A DNA stretch of 33,052 bases, taken from an uncultured Lachnospiraceae bacterium. Lineage in GTDB: Bacteria > Bacillota > Clostridia > Lachnospirales > Lachnospiraceae. Within the stretch, counting starts at the first letter, position 1. Each line of letters opens with the position of its first letter. This document shows, piece after piece, positions 16,983 to 26,788 of the stretch. A model generated the notes under the pieces. The model was not told the origin of the DNA. It was given only the letters and a program-made list of their open reading frames with translations, and made no database searches. The stretch covers positions 1-33,052 of the forward strand of contig ONAZ01000023.1 of assembly GCA_900315945.1 (NCBI GenBank). The letters run 5' to 3'. Made by a program: the position numbers and the translations under genes.

Positions 16983-19004
16983 GTGAAAAGAGTGCTCATT
17001 ACCGGAGCAAATTCATATATAGGTACAAGTTTTGAAAAGTATGCTTACGAGTATTATTCAAAAGAATTCTCAATAGATACAATTGATATGGTAGATGGTA
17101 CTTGGCGTGAAAAAGACTTTTCGTCTTATGACATTGTCTATCATGTAGCAGGCATTGCTCATGCTGATGTTGGGAATGTTACTGAAGAAGTAAAGAAGAA
17201 ATACTATGCCGTTAATACTGACCTTGCTATAGAAACGGCAAAGAAGGCAAAGAAAGACGGCGTAAAACAATTTGTCTTTATGTCATCTGCCATTATATAT
17301 GGTGACTCTGCTCCAGTAGGAAAAAGGAAAAGAATAACAAAGAAGACAAAGCCACATCCTGCTAATTTTTATGGTGATTCAAAGTGGAGAGCAGACAAAG
17401 GTGTGAGAAAACTGGCAGAGGAGAATTTCATAGTAACAGTTCTTCGCCCCCCAATGATATATGGTAAAGGGAGCAAAGGTAATTATCCAACTTTATCTAA
17501 GATGGCAAAGAAAATGCCAATCTTTCCAGATATAAAAAATGAACGCTCAATGCTTTACATTGAGAACTTATGCGAGTTCTTGTGTCAAATAATGATTCGT
17601 GGCAAGGGAGGAATCTTTTGGCCACAGAATGCAGAATATAGCAAAACCAGTGATCTAGTTAAAATGATTGCTGATGCAAATAATCACAAGATACTTGTGT
17701 CAAAGGCATGGAATATAGGAGTTAAACTTGCAACTCTAATTCCGGGCAAACCTAGAGGCTTGGCGAATAAGGCTTTTGGAAATATGAGCTATGACCAAAA
17801 GATGAGCAAGTATGATTTCAAGTATCAGAGTGTAGAGCTTAGGGCAAGTGTTGAGAAGACTGAGAGAAAGAAAGAAGGAAAAAAAGCATTACAATTAGCA
17901 TCTGTTGCGTCAATGATTGATCAATTCAATATGCCTAATATTGAGATATTGAAATCGTTGGGGTATGAAGTAGATGTTGTGGCTGATTTTAAAAAACCAG
18001 GAACAATTACTACTAAAAGAGCAAAGGATTTAATACAAAGACTTAATGACATGAATGTTAAAGTATTTGACATTCATATTCCTCGTTCATTAAATCCCAT
18101 AATTGTGTTGTCGGCGTATATAAAAGTAAAAAAAATTATAGAAACAGAAGGTTATGATTTGATTCATTGCCATAGTCCAATTGGGGGAGCGATTTGCAGA
18201 TTAGCTGCAGTTTCTCAAAGAAAAAGAGGGACAAAAATAATTTATACAGCGCATGGTTTTCATTTTTTTAAAGGTGCGCCAATTAAGAATTGGATTATAT
18301 TTTATCCAATTGAAAAGTGGCTTAGTAAATATACAGATGTACTAATTACTATTAATAAGGAAGACTATAGAAGGGCTAAGAAATACTTTAATGCAAAGAA
18401 TACGGTATATATACCTGGTGTGGGTGTAGACACAAAGAAGTTTGCGCCTCGTCAAGACAGAAGAGAAAAGATTCGAAAAGAGCTGAATCTTAGTGATGAG
18501 CAAATAATGCTTCTCTCTGTAGGAGAACTTAATGAAAATAAAAATCATATCTCTGTAATAAAAGCTATTAAAGATACAGATTATGTATATGTCATTGTAG
18601 GTAAGGGTGACAAGAAACTTGAATTAGAAAGTGCCGCAAAAGAATGTAATGTTGACCTAAGACTTATGGGTTATCGAAGTGATGTGGCAGATTTTTATAA
18701 TGCAGCTGATGTGTATGTATTACCTAGTCTTCGAGAAGGATTAAATGTAAGCCTTATGGAGGCGATGGCGAGTGGGCTAGCCGTTACTTGTAGTGATATA
18801 AGAGGGAATACAGATCTAATAGTTGATTCAACATTTGACCCTAAAGATACAAAGGGACTCGCAGTTGCATTAAAAAATACGCTTGATAACAAAGAGAAGC
18901 TTAGTGAAAGAAACATAAAAATGATAAAAAAAAATAGTGTATATCAAGTCAATAATAATATTAAAAAAGTGTATCAGATCGCTGAATTCCAAATGAAAGG
19001 ATAA
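16983..19004 (+). CDS. Fused SDR nucleotide-sugar epimerase/dehydratase and GT4 glycosyltransferase
   Basis: This is a 673-aa protein with two complete halves. Residues 1 to about 298 are an extended SDR of the GalE/capsule-epimerase type: ITGANSYIG (6-14), the catalytic Y130-x3-K134 in FYGDSK, and the family ending YDFKYQS..LRASVEKTE. Residues from about 300 are a GT-B fold GT4 enzyme that begins KALQLASVASMIDQFN, the normal N-terminus of such enzymes. It continues with TAHGFHFF, VGELNENKNH and the nucleotide-binding REGLNVSLMEAMASG. Just before the GT part the DNA reads GAAGGAAAAAAAGCA, which looks like an old ribosome site whose start codon is gone. A deletion probably fused two adjacent genes in frame. 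It could supply and transfer the same sugar. Confidence 0.85.
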   Translation: MKRVLITGANSYIGTSFEKYAYEYYSKEFSIDTIDMVDGTWREKDFSSYDIVYHVAGIAHADVGNVTEEVKKKYYAVNTDLAIETAKKAKKDGVKQFVFMSSAIIYGDSAPVGKRKRITKKTKPHPANFYGDSKWRADKGVRKLAEENFIVTVLRPPMIYGKGSKGNYPTLSKMAKKMPIFPDIKNERSMLYIENLCEFLCQIMIRGKGGIFWPQNAEYSKTSDLVKMIADANNHKILVSKAWNIGVKLATLIPGKPRGLANKAFGNMSYDQKMSKYDFKYQSVELRASVEKTERKKEGKKALQLASVASMIDQFNMPNIEILKSLGYEVDVVADFKKPGTITTKRAKDLIQRLNDMNVKVFDIHIPRSLNPIIVLSAYIKVKKIIETEGYDLIHCHSPIGGAICRLAAVSQRKRGTKIIYTAHGFHFFKGAPIKNWIIFYPIEKWLSKYTDVLITINKEDYRRAKKYFNAKNTVYIPGVGVDTKKFAPRQDRREKIRKELNLSDEQIMLLSVGELNENKNHISVIKAIKDTDYVYVIVGKGDKKLELESAAKECNVDLRLMGYRSDVADFYNAADVYVLPSLREGLNVSLMEAMASGLAVTCSDIRGNTDLIVDSTFDPKDTKGLAVALKNTLDNKEKLSERNIKMIKKNSVYQVNNNIKKVYQIAEFQMKG

Positions 19005-19057
19005 TAACGTCAATTGACCAGAAAAGAATATGAAGTATATAAAAGGAAATACATAAG

Positions 19058-20065
19058 ATGAAAAAAATTAGTTTTATAATTCCGGTTTATAATGTTGAAG
19101 ACTATCTAGAAGAGTGTTTTAGAAGTATATATTCTCAAACCGATAGTGATTGTGAAATTATTCTTGTCGATGACGGTTCTACTGATAGTTCTTGTATGAT
19201 ATGTGACAAGCTATCTGAAATATCTGAAGATGTTATAGTTATTCACAAAAAAAATGAAGGGCTAGCATCTGCAAGGAATACAGGACTTAATGTTGCTAAG
19301 GGAAGATATGTAGCTTTTGTTGATTCTGATGATAAAATAGCACCTAATTCAGTTAAAAAGATTTTAAAAAGAATTGATGATAGTAACGTAGATATTTTTT
19401 TTATGAAGGCATATAAGTTTTATCCAGATGGACGTGAGTTTGATATAGGAGATTGCATTGAAGAAATACACTTTCTAAATAAAAAAAAGGAAGATATATT
19501 ATTATATTTATCAAATAGACCCAAATTTCCGGGTTCATCTTGTACAAAAATTTTTAGGCGCTCTTTTTTGGATAGTAATGAACTTCGTTTTCCACATAAT
19601 AATATACAAGCCGAAGATTTGGGTTTTGTTAGGGATTGTATTATGTATGCAGAAAGTTTATGCGCAATAGACATTCCTTATTATATGTATAGACAATTAA
19701 GAACAGGTTCTATCACTCAAGGAAGTAAAGAAAAAGCTCTTAAAGGGATTTTATATTTTGTGTCGGAAACAATTAGTAAGTATTCTAAGAATAAAAAGCC
19801 AATTGAACCTTATGGTAAATATGCCTTGAGCTTTGCGGCATATGAATACTACATTGGATTATTATGTTATTCTGGCATTCAGGAAAAACAAAGAAAGTTG
19901 GAATTTTATGAAGAATTAAAAAAAGAAAAATGGATAATAGATTATACATATTCTCGTAGATTTTATTTTTTGAAAATATTAGTAAGGTATTTTGGAATAA
20001 AAGTATCCTCGTTTGGAATCAGACTAGTGCATAGATTAAGAACACTTAAATATAGAAAAATATGA
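19058..20065 (+). CDS. Family 2 glycosyltransferase
   Basis: This is a 335-aa cytoplasmic, membrane-associated GT-A enzyme. The N-terminal signature is SFIIPVYNVEDYLEECFRSI. The nucleotide-binding ILVDDGSTDSS and the metal-binding VDSDD follow, then a basic C-terminus (VHRLRTLKYRKI) suited to membrane contact. It should add one sugar of the EPS repeat unit; donor and linkage cannot be deduced. AAAGGA lies about 10 nt upstream. Long A-runs show a more AT-rich composition than loaP or the helicase. Confidence 0.88.
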   Translation: MKKISFIIPVYNVEDYLEECFRSIYSQTDSDCEIILVDDGSTDSSCMICDKLSEISEDVIVIHKKNEGLASARNTGLNVAKGRYVAFVDSDDKIAPNSVKKILKRIDDSNVDIFFMKAYKFYPDGREFDIGDCIEEIHFLNKKKEDILLYLSNRPKFPGSSCTKIFRRSFLDSNELRFPHNNIQAEDLGFVRDCIMYAESLCAIDIPYYMYRQLRTGSITQGSKEKALKGILYFVSETISKYSKNKKPIEPYGKYALSFAAYEYYIGLLCYSGIQEKQRKLEFYEELKKEKWIIDYTYSRRFYFLKILVRYFGIKVSSFGIRLVHRLRTLKYRKI

Positions 20066-20126
20066 TTATGTAAAAATATTTATTAATTAATAACAACGAT
20101 AATATATAAAATTTAATGGAGAAATA

Positions 20127-21167
20127 ATGATAGTTTATAGCTTTGCCTTTTGTCTTTCGGTTTTGATTACTTGGATATTTTCTCACTCTGTTCAATATAA
20201 AAAAAATAAATATATGGTATTTATGGTGTTGGTGTCTGGAATGCCATTGTTTTTGGTCGCAGCATTAAGATATGGAATAGGAACCGATTTCATGTCATAT
20301 GTATCAATTTATAATAATTATTCGTCGCAGGGAGTAAGAGGTAGTTATGAGGTGTTGTTCTATCTAATAAGCTATGGACTAGGACTAATAAATGCTGATG
20401 TACAATGGTTGTTCGTTATATGCGCAGGGATATTTGTTTTTTGTGTTTTTTATGTTGTTTTTATTGATTCAAATAATCCTTCTTATAGTATTATAATTCT
20501 ATTTGGAATTACATATTATTTTGCAATGCTAAATATCATGAGGCAACTTGTTGCATGCGCCATTTTGTTCGTTGCACTTCATTTTTTAAGTAAAAAAGAA
20601 TACATAAAGTATTTTATTTGTGTAATTATTGCAAGCGGTTTTCATTATATTTCTCTAATCTTTTTTGCTCTAATAGTATTTCAAAAGATTAAATTATCAC
20701 CCCGAGTGGTACTGTTTGTTACTGGGATTTTAATGGTACTAAGGCCAGTTATAGGTAAGATTGTACCTTTGATGTTTACTGATACTAAATATGCTAAATA
20801 TTTTGATGAATCATATGATACTACGAGCCTTGCTGGAATATTAGGCATTCTTGTACAAATAATAATTCTCCTATTTTGTAGTTACACATATAGTGACAAT
20901 AATAAATATAAAACATATTATTTGGCGCAGGTTTTGTGTACGTGGTCGGTAATATTCAATGGTGTTATTCCGTACGCATCTAGGATAAAGTATGTTTTCG
21001 GATTAGCAACAATAGTTTTATTGCCACTAGCTATAAATAACCTGCGAAGCAAGTGCTCTAAGGGATTATTTTATTATGGAATAGTTGTTTCGTATATAGT
21101 CTACGCATACATTATTGTATATATAACTGGTTCATATGGTGTATTACCATATCAATCTGTAATTTAG
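20127..21167 (+). CDS. EpsG-family (Wzy-like) EPS polymerase
   Basis: This is a 346-aa membrane protein with about 10 hydrophobic segments. The EpsG-family blocks are clear: ALRYGIGTDFMSY after the second helix, NIMRQLVACAILFVA mid-chain, and ASGFHYISLI. Proteins of this family polymerise lipid-linked repeat units on the outer face of the membrane. GGAG stands 7 nt before the ATG. It lies between two GT2 genes, as expected for an EPS operon. Confidence 0.85.
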   Translation: MIVYSFAFCLSVLITWIFSHSVQYKKNKYMVFMVLVSGMPLFLVAALRYGIGTDFMSYVSIYNNYSSQGVRGSYEVLFYLISYGLGLINADVQWLFVICAGIFVFCVFYVVFIDSNNPSYSIIILFGITYYFAMLNIMRQLVACAILFVALHFLSKKEYIKYFICVIIASGFHYISLIFFALIVFQKIKLSPRVVLFVTGILMVLRPVIGKIVPLMFTDTKYAKYFDESYDTTSLAGILGILVQIIILLFCSYTYSDNNKYKTYYLAQVLCTWSVIFNGVIPYASRIKYVFGLATIVLLPLAINNLRSKCSKGLFYYGIVVSYIVYAYIIVYITGSYGVLPYQSVI

Positions 21168-21196
21168 ACTAGAATTAGATTGAAAGGGAAAGAGAA

Positions 21197-22180
21197 GTGA
21201 AGTTGGTATCTGTTATTGTTCCGGTTTATAATGTTGAGAATTATTTGGAAGAATGTATAGTTTCTATTGTAGTACAAAGCTATTCAAATTTTGAGCTGTT
21301 GCTAGTTGATGATGGTTCTACAGATTCTAGTGGTGACATATGCGAAATGTTAAAAAGAAAATATTCTGATATAGATATATTTGTTTATCACAAGGAAAAC
21401 GGTGGACTATCTGATGCAAGAAATTATGGTATTGACCGAGCAAATGGTTCATATATTACTTTTGTGGATAGTGATGATTATATTAAGCCAGATTATATTG
21501 AAGAATTAGTTGAATCATTAGAAAAAAACGAAGCAGATATGTCGGTGTGTGGACTGAGTTTATTAAAAAATGGAATCCTAATAGCCACAAATGATGCGCG
21601 AGGAAAAGATCTTTTTAATCGTGAGAATGCTGTAAAAATGGCATTAAAGAACAGAATACGTCAAAGCGCTTGGGGTAAAATGTATAGAAGAGAAGTTTTT
21701 AAAAGTATTAGATTTCCTAAAGGACTTTTGTACGAGGATCTTGCAGTTTTTTTTGACATACTGCTTCAATGTGATAGAATAGCAGTTTTTGATTCTCCTT
21801 TATATATATATAGAATACGAAATGAATCAATAATGAGAAGTGAGTTTAGCGAGAAACAGTTTTGTGAAGTGAGAATAATCGAGGAGGCGATGGAGAAAGT
21901 AGAGGAATACTATCCATATATGAGAGTTGAAATAATTGAACGAAAATTATACTCGTACTTTATTGTGCTTAATAGAATTTTGAAATCAAAGAATAAAGAA
22001 ATGTTTAAAGAACATCGAAGATTGTTAAAAAGAAAAATAATAAAAATAGTGCGTCCAGTTTTATTCTCACCCCAAGCATCTGTTCGAATTAAGGTTAAGA
22101 TAGTTTCATATTTGCTAGGAGAAAACATATACTATGCATTACAGATGTGTGCAGATAAGAAAAATCCTGAATGCAACTAG
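21197..22180 (+). CDS. Family 2 glycosyltransferase (GTG start)
   Basis: This is a 327-aa GT-A enzyme: VSVIVPVYNVENYLEECIVSI, LLLVDDGSTDSSG, GLSDARNYGI, VDSDDYI, and the downstream acceptor-side LYEDLAVFFDIL and YRIRNESIMRS. It starts with GTG at 21197 behind AAAGGGA, 7 nt upstream. It is related to the GT2 at 19058 but clearly distinct from it. It should add another sugar to the EPS unit. Confidence 0.88.
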   Translation: MKLVSVIVPVYNVENYLEECIVSIVVQSYSNFELLLVDDGSTDSSGDICEMLKRKYSDIDIFVYHKENGGLSDARNYGIDRANGSYITFVDSDDYIKPDYIEELVESLEKNEADMSVCGLSLLKNGILIATNDARGKDLFNRENAVKMALKNRIRQSAWGKMYRREVFKSIRFPKGLLYEDLAVFFDILLQCDRIAVFDSPLYIYRIRNESIMRSEFSEKQFCEVRIIEEAMEKVEEYYPYMRVEIIERKLYSYFIVLNRILKSKNKEMFKEHRRLLKRKIIKIVRPVLFSPQASVRIKVKIVSYLLGENIYYALQMCADKKNPECN

Positions 22181-22254
22181 TGTATAATATATAGTTTTTG
22201 GAAAGCAGTTTAGCAATTTGAGTGAGTATGGTTTAAAAGAGGTGAAGAGATAAA

Positions 22255-23349
22255 ATGAAAATATTGTTACTTGGGGAATTTAGTGGAGTGAATATTAATT
22301 TAAAGCAAGGTTTACAGGAAATAGGGCATGAGGTTTTTCTTGCTGCAAATGGGGATGGTTGGAAGAATCTTAAAGGCGCAGATAAAGAGCTGTTTTCTTA
22401 TAGTAAAAATATGAGCACTTATGAAAAAATAAAAAATGTTTTGATAAAACCTCTTAGATGCGAACAATTAAGCGGGTATGATGTTGTTCAAATGATATCA
22501 CCTAATATTTTTCATTATTTGTTATTGGATGTTCCAATAAAAAGAATTAAGAATAATAATGAAAAACTATTTGTAAATGGAGCAGGGCTCGACTGGTTTC
22601 TCTATAAGGCATGGAAAGAGGGAAAATATAAAAAAAGAGGTTTCCTTTTAGAGAATAATTTGGAAACTCAGTCTATAGTAAATGGAAAAAATTTTGTGAG
22701 TATATGCAATAATTATACTTGCAAAAAAGTGATTAAATCAGCTGACGGGATAATTCCTTGTGTACCATTTGAGTATGAAACGCCGTATATTGGATTGCCT
22801 AATCTAATGCCAGCAATAATGTTTCCAATTAATACTAATGTATATAAATATACAAGCAATATCAATAGAGGAAAAATAGTTTTTTTTCATGGAATAAATA
22901 GAATAGAGGATAAAGGGACAAGGTATATTGTTAAAGCAATGAGCAAGTTACAGAAAAAATATCCTAATGATGTTGAGTGTATTGTGGCTGAAAGGATGGA
23001 GTATTCAGAATATGTAAAGGCATTAGAATGTACGAATGTTGTTGTGGATCAGTGTAGAGGATATGGATATGGAATGAATGCCTGTATATCTATGGCAAAA
23101 GGAAAGGTTGTCATGGGTGGAGCGGAGAGAGAGTTTTTAAAAAGAGCAAATATTTCTCAAGAAGAGTGTCCCGTTATTAATATAAAACCAGATGAAGAAT
23201 ATATTTTTTCAAAAATGGAGGAAATAGTTCAAGAAAGAAATTGTATAGAAGAGATGGGATACAACTCAAGAAAATATATCGATAAATATCATAATTATAT
23301 TAATATAGCTGAAAAGTATATTTGCGCATGGAACAGTATAAATTCATAA
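22255..23349 (+). CDS. GT-B fold glycosyltransferase, family uncertain
   Basis: This is a 364-aa protein. It begins MKILLLGEFSGVNINLKQGL, like GT4/GT1 enzymes, with a first Rossmann domain. It ends with a second domain containing VFFHGINRIEDKGTRYIVKAM and VVVDQCRGYGYGMNACISMAKGKVVMGG, in the position of the donor-binding E-x7-E region, although the usual EGF...E motif is changed. GAGGTGAAGAGATAAA precedes the ATG. It is probably the last sugar-adding enzyme before the amino-sugar cassette. The family call is tentative. Confidence 0.65.
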   Translation: MKILLLGEFSGVNINLKQGLQEIGHEVFLAANGDGWKNLKGADKELFSYSKNMSTYEKIKNVLIKPLRCEQLSGYDVVQMISPNIFHYLLLDVPIKRIKNNNEKLFVNGAGLDWFLYKAWKEGKYKKRGFLLENNLETQSIVNGKNFVSICNNYTCKKVIKSADGIIPCVPFEYETPYIGLPNLMPAIMFPINTNVYKYTSNINRGKIVFFHGINRIEDKGTRYIVKAMSKLQKKYPNDVECIVAERMEYSEYVKALECTNVVVDQCRGYGYGMNACISMAKGKVVMGGAEREFLKRANISQEECPVINIKPDEEYIFSKMEEIVQERNCIEEMGYNSRKYIDKYHNYINIAEKYICAWNSINS

Positions 23350-23601
23350 AGATATAATTGGAAAGATGATTAGTTTAAGAAGTGATTTTGAATAAATTGT
23401 TTCGTAGGTAACGTGATATGAATGTAAACACCTTATTAACTCAGAAGAGATAGAAAAAGACATATTCATTTAAATTCAAATATTTGCATTAAAAATTTAA
23501 CAGAATTTGTTTTCAAACATGGTGTGATATAGACCAATGTATTACGATTGATAGCGCTGATTAAAGAGATGAGTTTAGATAGGATTGCGTGCGTCACATG
23601 A
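23350..23601 (+). other. Gene-free stretch with decayed coding remnants
   Basis: No intact gene is visible. Short fragments in several frames, such as one reading LRRDRKRHIHLNSN and another FKHGVI before a stop, suggest eroded coding sequence that I cannot assign. It runs directly into the membrane-protein relic at 23602. Confidence 0.4.
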
Positions 23602-23832
23602 ATTTGCATTACACATTCCAACATCGCTGACATTTATGCGAGTGAATTATTTGGCGGATTATATTTTCTCGTGATATATATTGGTATGCTGGTTGGAAAA
23701 GACTATCAAAAATATTATAAATATATGCAAAAAGCTAAAAGTGATAACAGTGTTGTCACTTTTATTTTTTTTATCAATACAATTTTTAGCTTTTTTTGCT
23801 TGGCTTTAATAATGGGAACTATCTCTATTTAA
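23602..23832 (+). pseudogene. C-terminal relic of a membrane protein (EPS polymerase-like)
   Basis: An open frame of 76 codons without a plausible start encodes two hydrophobic helices separated by a basic loop: GGLYFLVIYIGMLVGKDYQK, a KYMQKAKSDN stretch, then FIFFINTIFSFFCLALIM. The end of a Wzy/O-antigen-ligase-type protein fits this, but similarity is only in shape. The 5' part is missing or eroded in the 250 bp before it. Confidence 0.5.
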
Positions 23833-23896
23833 TTGATAGTGAGCAAATTGAAGAAATAAGCTATAGATAATTATTTATGCAGAAAGGAAATAGTGC

Positions 23897-25000
23897 ATGG
23901 AAAGGATAATGCCTAATCGCTTAGATAGAGCATTTTATAAGTATCAAGACGAATTTGAAAAAAAAGCAATAGAAGTGCTTCGCTCCGGATGGTATGTGCT
24001 CGGTAATGAAGTGAAATCGTTTGAAAAAGAGTTTGCTACATTTGTAGGCGCAAAGCATTGTGTGGGACTTGCTAGTGGATTGGATGCGCTTTGGATTGCA
24101 TTTAGGGTGCTAGGAATAGGCAAGGGTGACGAAGTTATTGTTCAGGGTAATACATATATAGCAAGTGTTATGGGAATTACTATTAATGGTGCAACTCCTG
24201 TTTTTGTAGAACCGGATGAATATTACAATATTGATGCGTCGAAGATTGAAGAGAAGATTACTTCAAAAACAAAAGCAATACTTGTTGTTCATTTGTACGG
24301 ACAAGCATCTAATATGACTCCAATAGTTAATTTATGTAAGAAGTATGATTTGCGACTGGTTGAGGATTGTGCTCAGGCGCATGGAGCAAAATTTGAAGGT
24401 AAGCAAGTAGGAACATTTGGAGATATTGGTTGCTTTTCTTTTTATCCATCAAAAAATCTTGGTGCATTTGGGGATGCTGGAGCTATTGTTACTAATGATA
24501 GTGAAATAGATAAAGATGTAAGAATCATTAGAAACTATGGATCAGAAAAAAGGTACTATAACAAAGTTGTAGGTGCTAACTCGAGATTAGATGAAATACA
24601 GGCAGGACTTCTTAGAGTCAGACTGAAACATCTTAAAGAGATGACGTTGGAGAAACAGGAAATATGTAGCAGGTATTTAACTGAAATAAATAACGACAAA
24701 ATATTATTACCTAGGATAAGAGAAGGTGCAACACATATATGGCATCAGTTTGTTATAAGAACAAATAATAGAGAAGATTTGATAAAGTATTTGGATGATA
24801 AAGGAATTGGAACGATTATACACTATCCAATTCCACCGCATTTATCTGAGGCATATTCATATTTAAATGTTAAAGAAGGAGAGCTTCCAATTACAGAAGA
24901 ATACGCTAATACAGTTTTGTCTATCCCTTTGTATAATGGCATGACAAAAGAAGAAATCACCTTAGTTGTAAATTCTATAAATAGTTTTATGAAGGGATAA
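23897..25000 (+). CDS. DegT/DnrJ/EryC1/StrS-type PLP sugar aminotransferase (FdtB/QdtB-like)
   Basis: This is a 367-aa PLP enzyme that aminates a keto sugar nucleotide. NRLDRAFYKYQDEF, SGLDALWIA, GNTYIASV and EDCAQAHGA are the typical blocks. The Schiff-base lysine is K186 in SFYPSKNLGAFGDAG. Together with the FdtA/QdtA-like isomerase at 27526, the likely reaction is dTDP-3-keto-6-deoxyhexose to dTDP-3-amino-3,6-dideoxyhexose (Fuc3N or Qui3N), with glutamate as amino donor. AAAGGA is 9 nt upstream of the ATG; the ATG at 23909 is also possible. The next gene starts 4 nt after its stop. Confidence 0.88.
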   Translation: MERIMPNRLDRAFYKYQDEFEKKAIEVLRSGWYVLGNEVKSFEKEFATFVGAKHCVGLASGLDALWIAFRVLGIGKGDEVIVQGNTYIASVMGITINGATPVFVEPDEYYNIDASKIEEKITSKTKAILVVHLYGQASNMTPIVNLCKKYDLRLVEDCAQAHGAKFEGKQVGTFGDIGCFSFYPSKNLGAFGDAGAIVTNDSEIDKDVRIIRNYGSEKRYYNKVVGANSRLDEIQAGLLRVRLKHLKEMTLEKQEICSRYLTEINNDKILLPRIREGATHIWHQFVIRTNNREDLIKYLDDKGIGTIIHYPIPPHLSEAYSYLNVKEGELPITEEYANTVLSIPLYNGMTKEEITLVVNSINSFMKG

Positions 25001-25004
25001 TGCA

Positions 25005-25580
25005 ATGAATCATAATTATTATGCACAATATGATAATGTTAGAATCAGACCTTTAAAATGTGAAGATATTGAAGCATTGAGGATCTGGCGAAATAAAAAA
25101 GATGAAGCAAGGTTTTTGAGGGATATAGGGCATATATCTTCAGAAATGCAAAGGAAATGGTTTGATGAATATCAACTAGATGATACACAGATTGTTTTTG
25201 CTATTGACGAGGTTAACGAATTAAATCGAATAGTAGGTAGTATGGCATTATATGATATTCGTGATACTCAAGCTGAAATAGGGAAAATTCAAATTGGAGA
25301 TAAAGAAGCTCATGGAAGAGGAATTGGAAGAAAAAGTCTTGTAATGGGTATGAAAATTGGATTTGAATGTTTGAATTTAAATAGAATTGTTGGAAGCGTT
25401 CATAGAGATAATATTTCTGCGCGTACGAACGATTTGAGAATAGGATTCAGAATCATTGGGCAACATAAATCAGATAGAGATGGTATAGAAGATGAACTTG
25501 AAATTATTCGTAAAGATGTACTAGAGAATAATGCTTATTATGATGAGATAAAGATTGGTGAGGGGGGAATACTAATATGA
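25005..25580 (+). CDS. GNAT-family N-acyltransferase, probably acylating the amino sugar
   Basis: This is a 191-aa single GNAT domain. It opens NVRIRPLKCEDIEALRIWRN. The acyl-CoA pyrophosphate loop is HGRGIGRKSL (motif A, in the R-G-x-G position), followed by NLNRIVGSVHRDNISA. In sugar pathways GNAT enzymes acylate the new amino group of the dTDP sugar. FdhC, a GNAT from Acinetobacter, is known to use 3-hydroxybutyryl-CoA on dTDP-Fuc3N. Here it lies between the aminotransferase and the thiolase and shares a 4-base ATGA overlap with the latter. That is why I infer a 3-hydroxybutyryl rather than acetyl donor. Confidence 0.8.
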   Translation: MNHNYYAQYDNVRIRPLKCEDIEALRIWRNKKDEARFLRDIGHISSEMQRKWFDEYQLDDTQIVFAIDEVNELNRIVGSMALYDIRDTQAEIGKIQIGDKEAHGRGIGRKSLVMGMKIGFECLNLNRIVGSVHRDNISARTNDLRIGFRIIGQHKSDRDGIEDELEIIRKDVLENNAYYDEIKIGEGGILI

Positions 25581-26788
25581 ATGAAAGAGTCTATTTAATC
25601 GACTCAAAAAGGACAGCAATAGGCAAGTTCCTTGGTTCATTATATGAAGCTGATCCATGTGATGTGTGTACTCAAGTAATTAAAAAAGGGTTTTCTGAGG
25701 AATTATTAAGAGACGTAGAATCAGTAATAATTGGTAATGTTATTTCTGCGGGTATGGGACAAGGGATAGCAAGAAAAATTGCCATAAATTCCGGAATACC
25801 TGAAGAAGTCCCTGCTTATACAGTGGGAATGGTCTGCGGGTCTGGAATGCAAGCAATTCGCTCAGCTTATCAAGAAATAATGTGTGGAGAGAATTTGGTC
25901 TTGTGTGGTGGTATGGAATTTATGTCTAATATTCCATATGCAACAGATAGTTATATTAGGCTTGGAAAAAAATTTGGTGACTTTACTATGAAGGATCTTA
26001 TGACCAATGATGGATTAATTGATTCATTTAGTGGAGTTCATATGGGAGTTACTGCAGAAAACGTTGCTAAGAAATTTAGTATTTCAAGAGAGATGCAAGA
26101 TGAGTACTCATATATGTCATTACAAAAGGCAATAACGGCAGTGGATACAGATGTGTTTAAAGATGAAATCATCTCGGTGACTCTTAAAGATTATAGGAAT
26201 AGAGAATATACATTTGAAACAGATGAATTTCCTAATCGTAAGTCAACACCTGAAAAAATATCTAGCTTAAATCCAACATTTATTAAAGACGGTTCAGGAA
26301 CAGTAACTGCGGCGTCATCTTCAGGAATTAACGATGGAGCATGTTTTATGTTGTTGGCATCTGAGAAGTATTGTAGGGAGAATGGTATATCCCCACTTGT
26401 AGAGATTGTAGATACATCATTTGTTGGATGTGATGCCCAATACATGGGGTTAGGACCTTATTATGCAATATCTAATATTCTTGATAAGTATAACATGTCT
26501 CTAAATGATATTGATTATTATGAAATTAATGAAGCTTTTGCGGCACAGGTTCTTGCAAGCGAGAAGCTTCTTTGTGAAAGATATAATATTAGTTCTAGCG
26601 AAATGAGAGAAAAAACCAATATATATGGTTCTGGATTAGGATTAGGGCATCCACTAGGGATGACAGGAGCGCGTATAGTTGGAACATTAGCACATATTAT
26701 GAACAAGAAAACATGTGAGTATGGAATTGCATCACTCTGCATAGGCGGCGGTATGGGTGCAGCAACACTTTTAAGAAAGGTGGATTAA
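25577..26788 (+). CDS. Thiolase (acetyl-CoA C-acetyltransferase)
   Basis: This is a 403-aa biosynthetic-type thiolase that should join two acetyl-CoA into acetoacetyl-CoA. The nucleophile C87 is in VGMVCGSGMQA. NEAFAAQ, H358 in GLGHPLGMTGAR and C388 in CIGGGMGAA complete the active site, so it looks functional. The GGAIALGHPLG block of most thiolases reads GSGLGLGHPLG here. It overlaps the acyltransferase by 4 bases and abuts the reductase start (TAAATG), so it is firmly part of the EPS operon. A housekeeping butyrate-pathway thiolase would normally sit with crotonase and acyl-CoA dehydrogenase genes, which are absent. Confidence 0.9.
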   Translation: MNERVYLIDSKRTAIGKFLGSLYEADPCDVCTQVIKKGFSEELLRDVESVIIGNVISAGMGQGIARKIAINSGIPEEVPAYTVGMVCGSGMQAIRSAYQEIMCGENLVLCGGMEFMSNIPYATDSYIRLGKKFGDFTMKDLMTNDGLIDSFSGVHMGVTAENVAKKFSISREMQDEYSYMSLQKAITAVDTDVFKDEIISVTLKDYRNREYTFETDEFPNRKSTPEKISSLNPTFIKDGSGTVTAASSSGINDGACFMLLASEKYCRENGISPLVEIVDTSFVGCDAQYMGLGPYYAISNILDKYNMSLNDIDYYEINEAFAAQVLASEKLLCERYNISSSEMREKTNIYGSGLGLGHPLGMTGARIVGTLAHIMNKKTCEYGIASLCIGGGMGAATLLRKVD

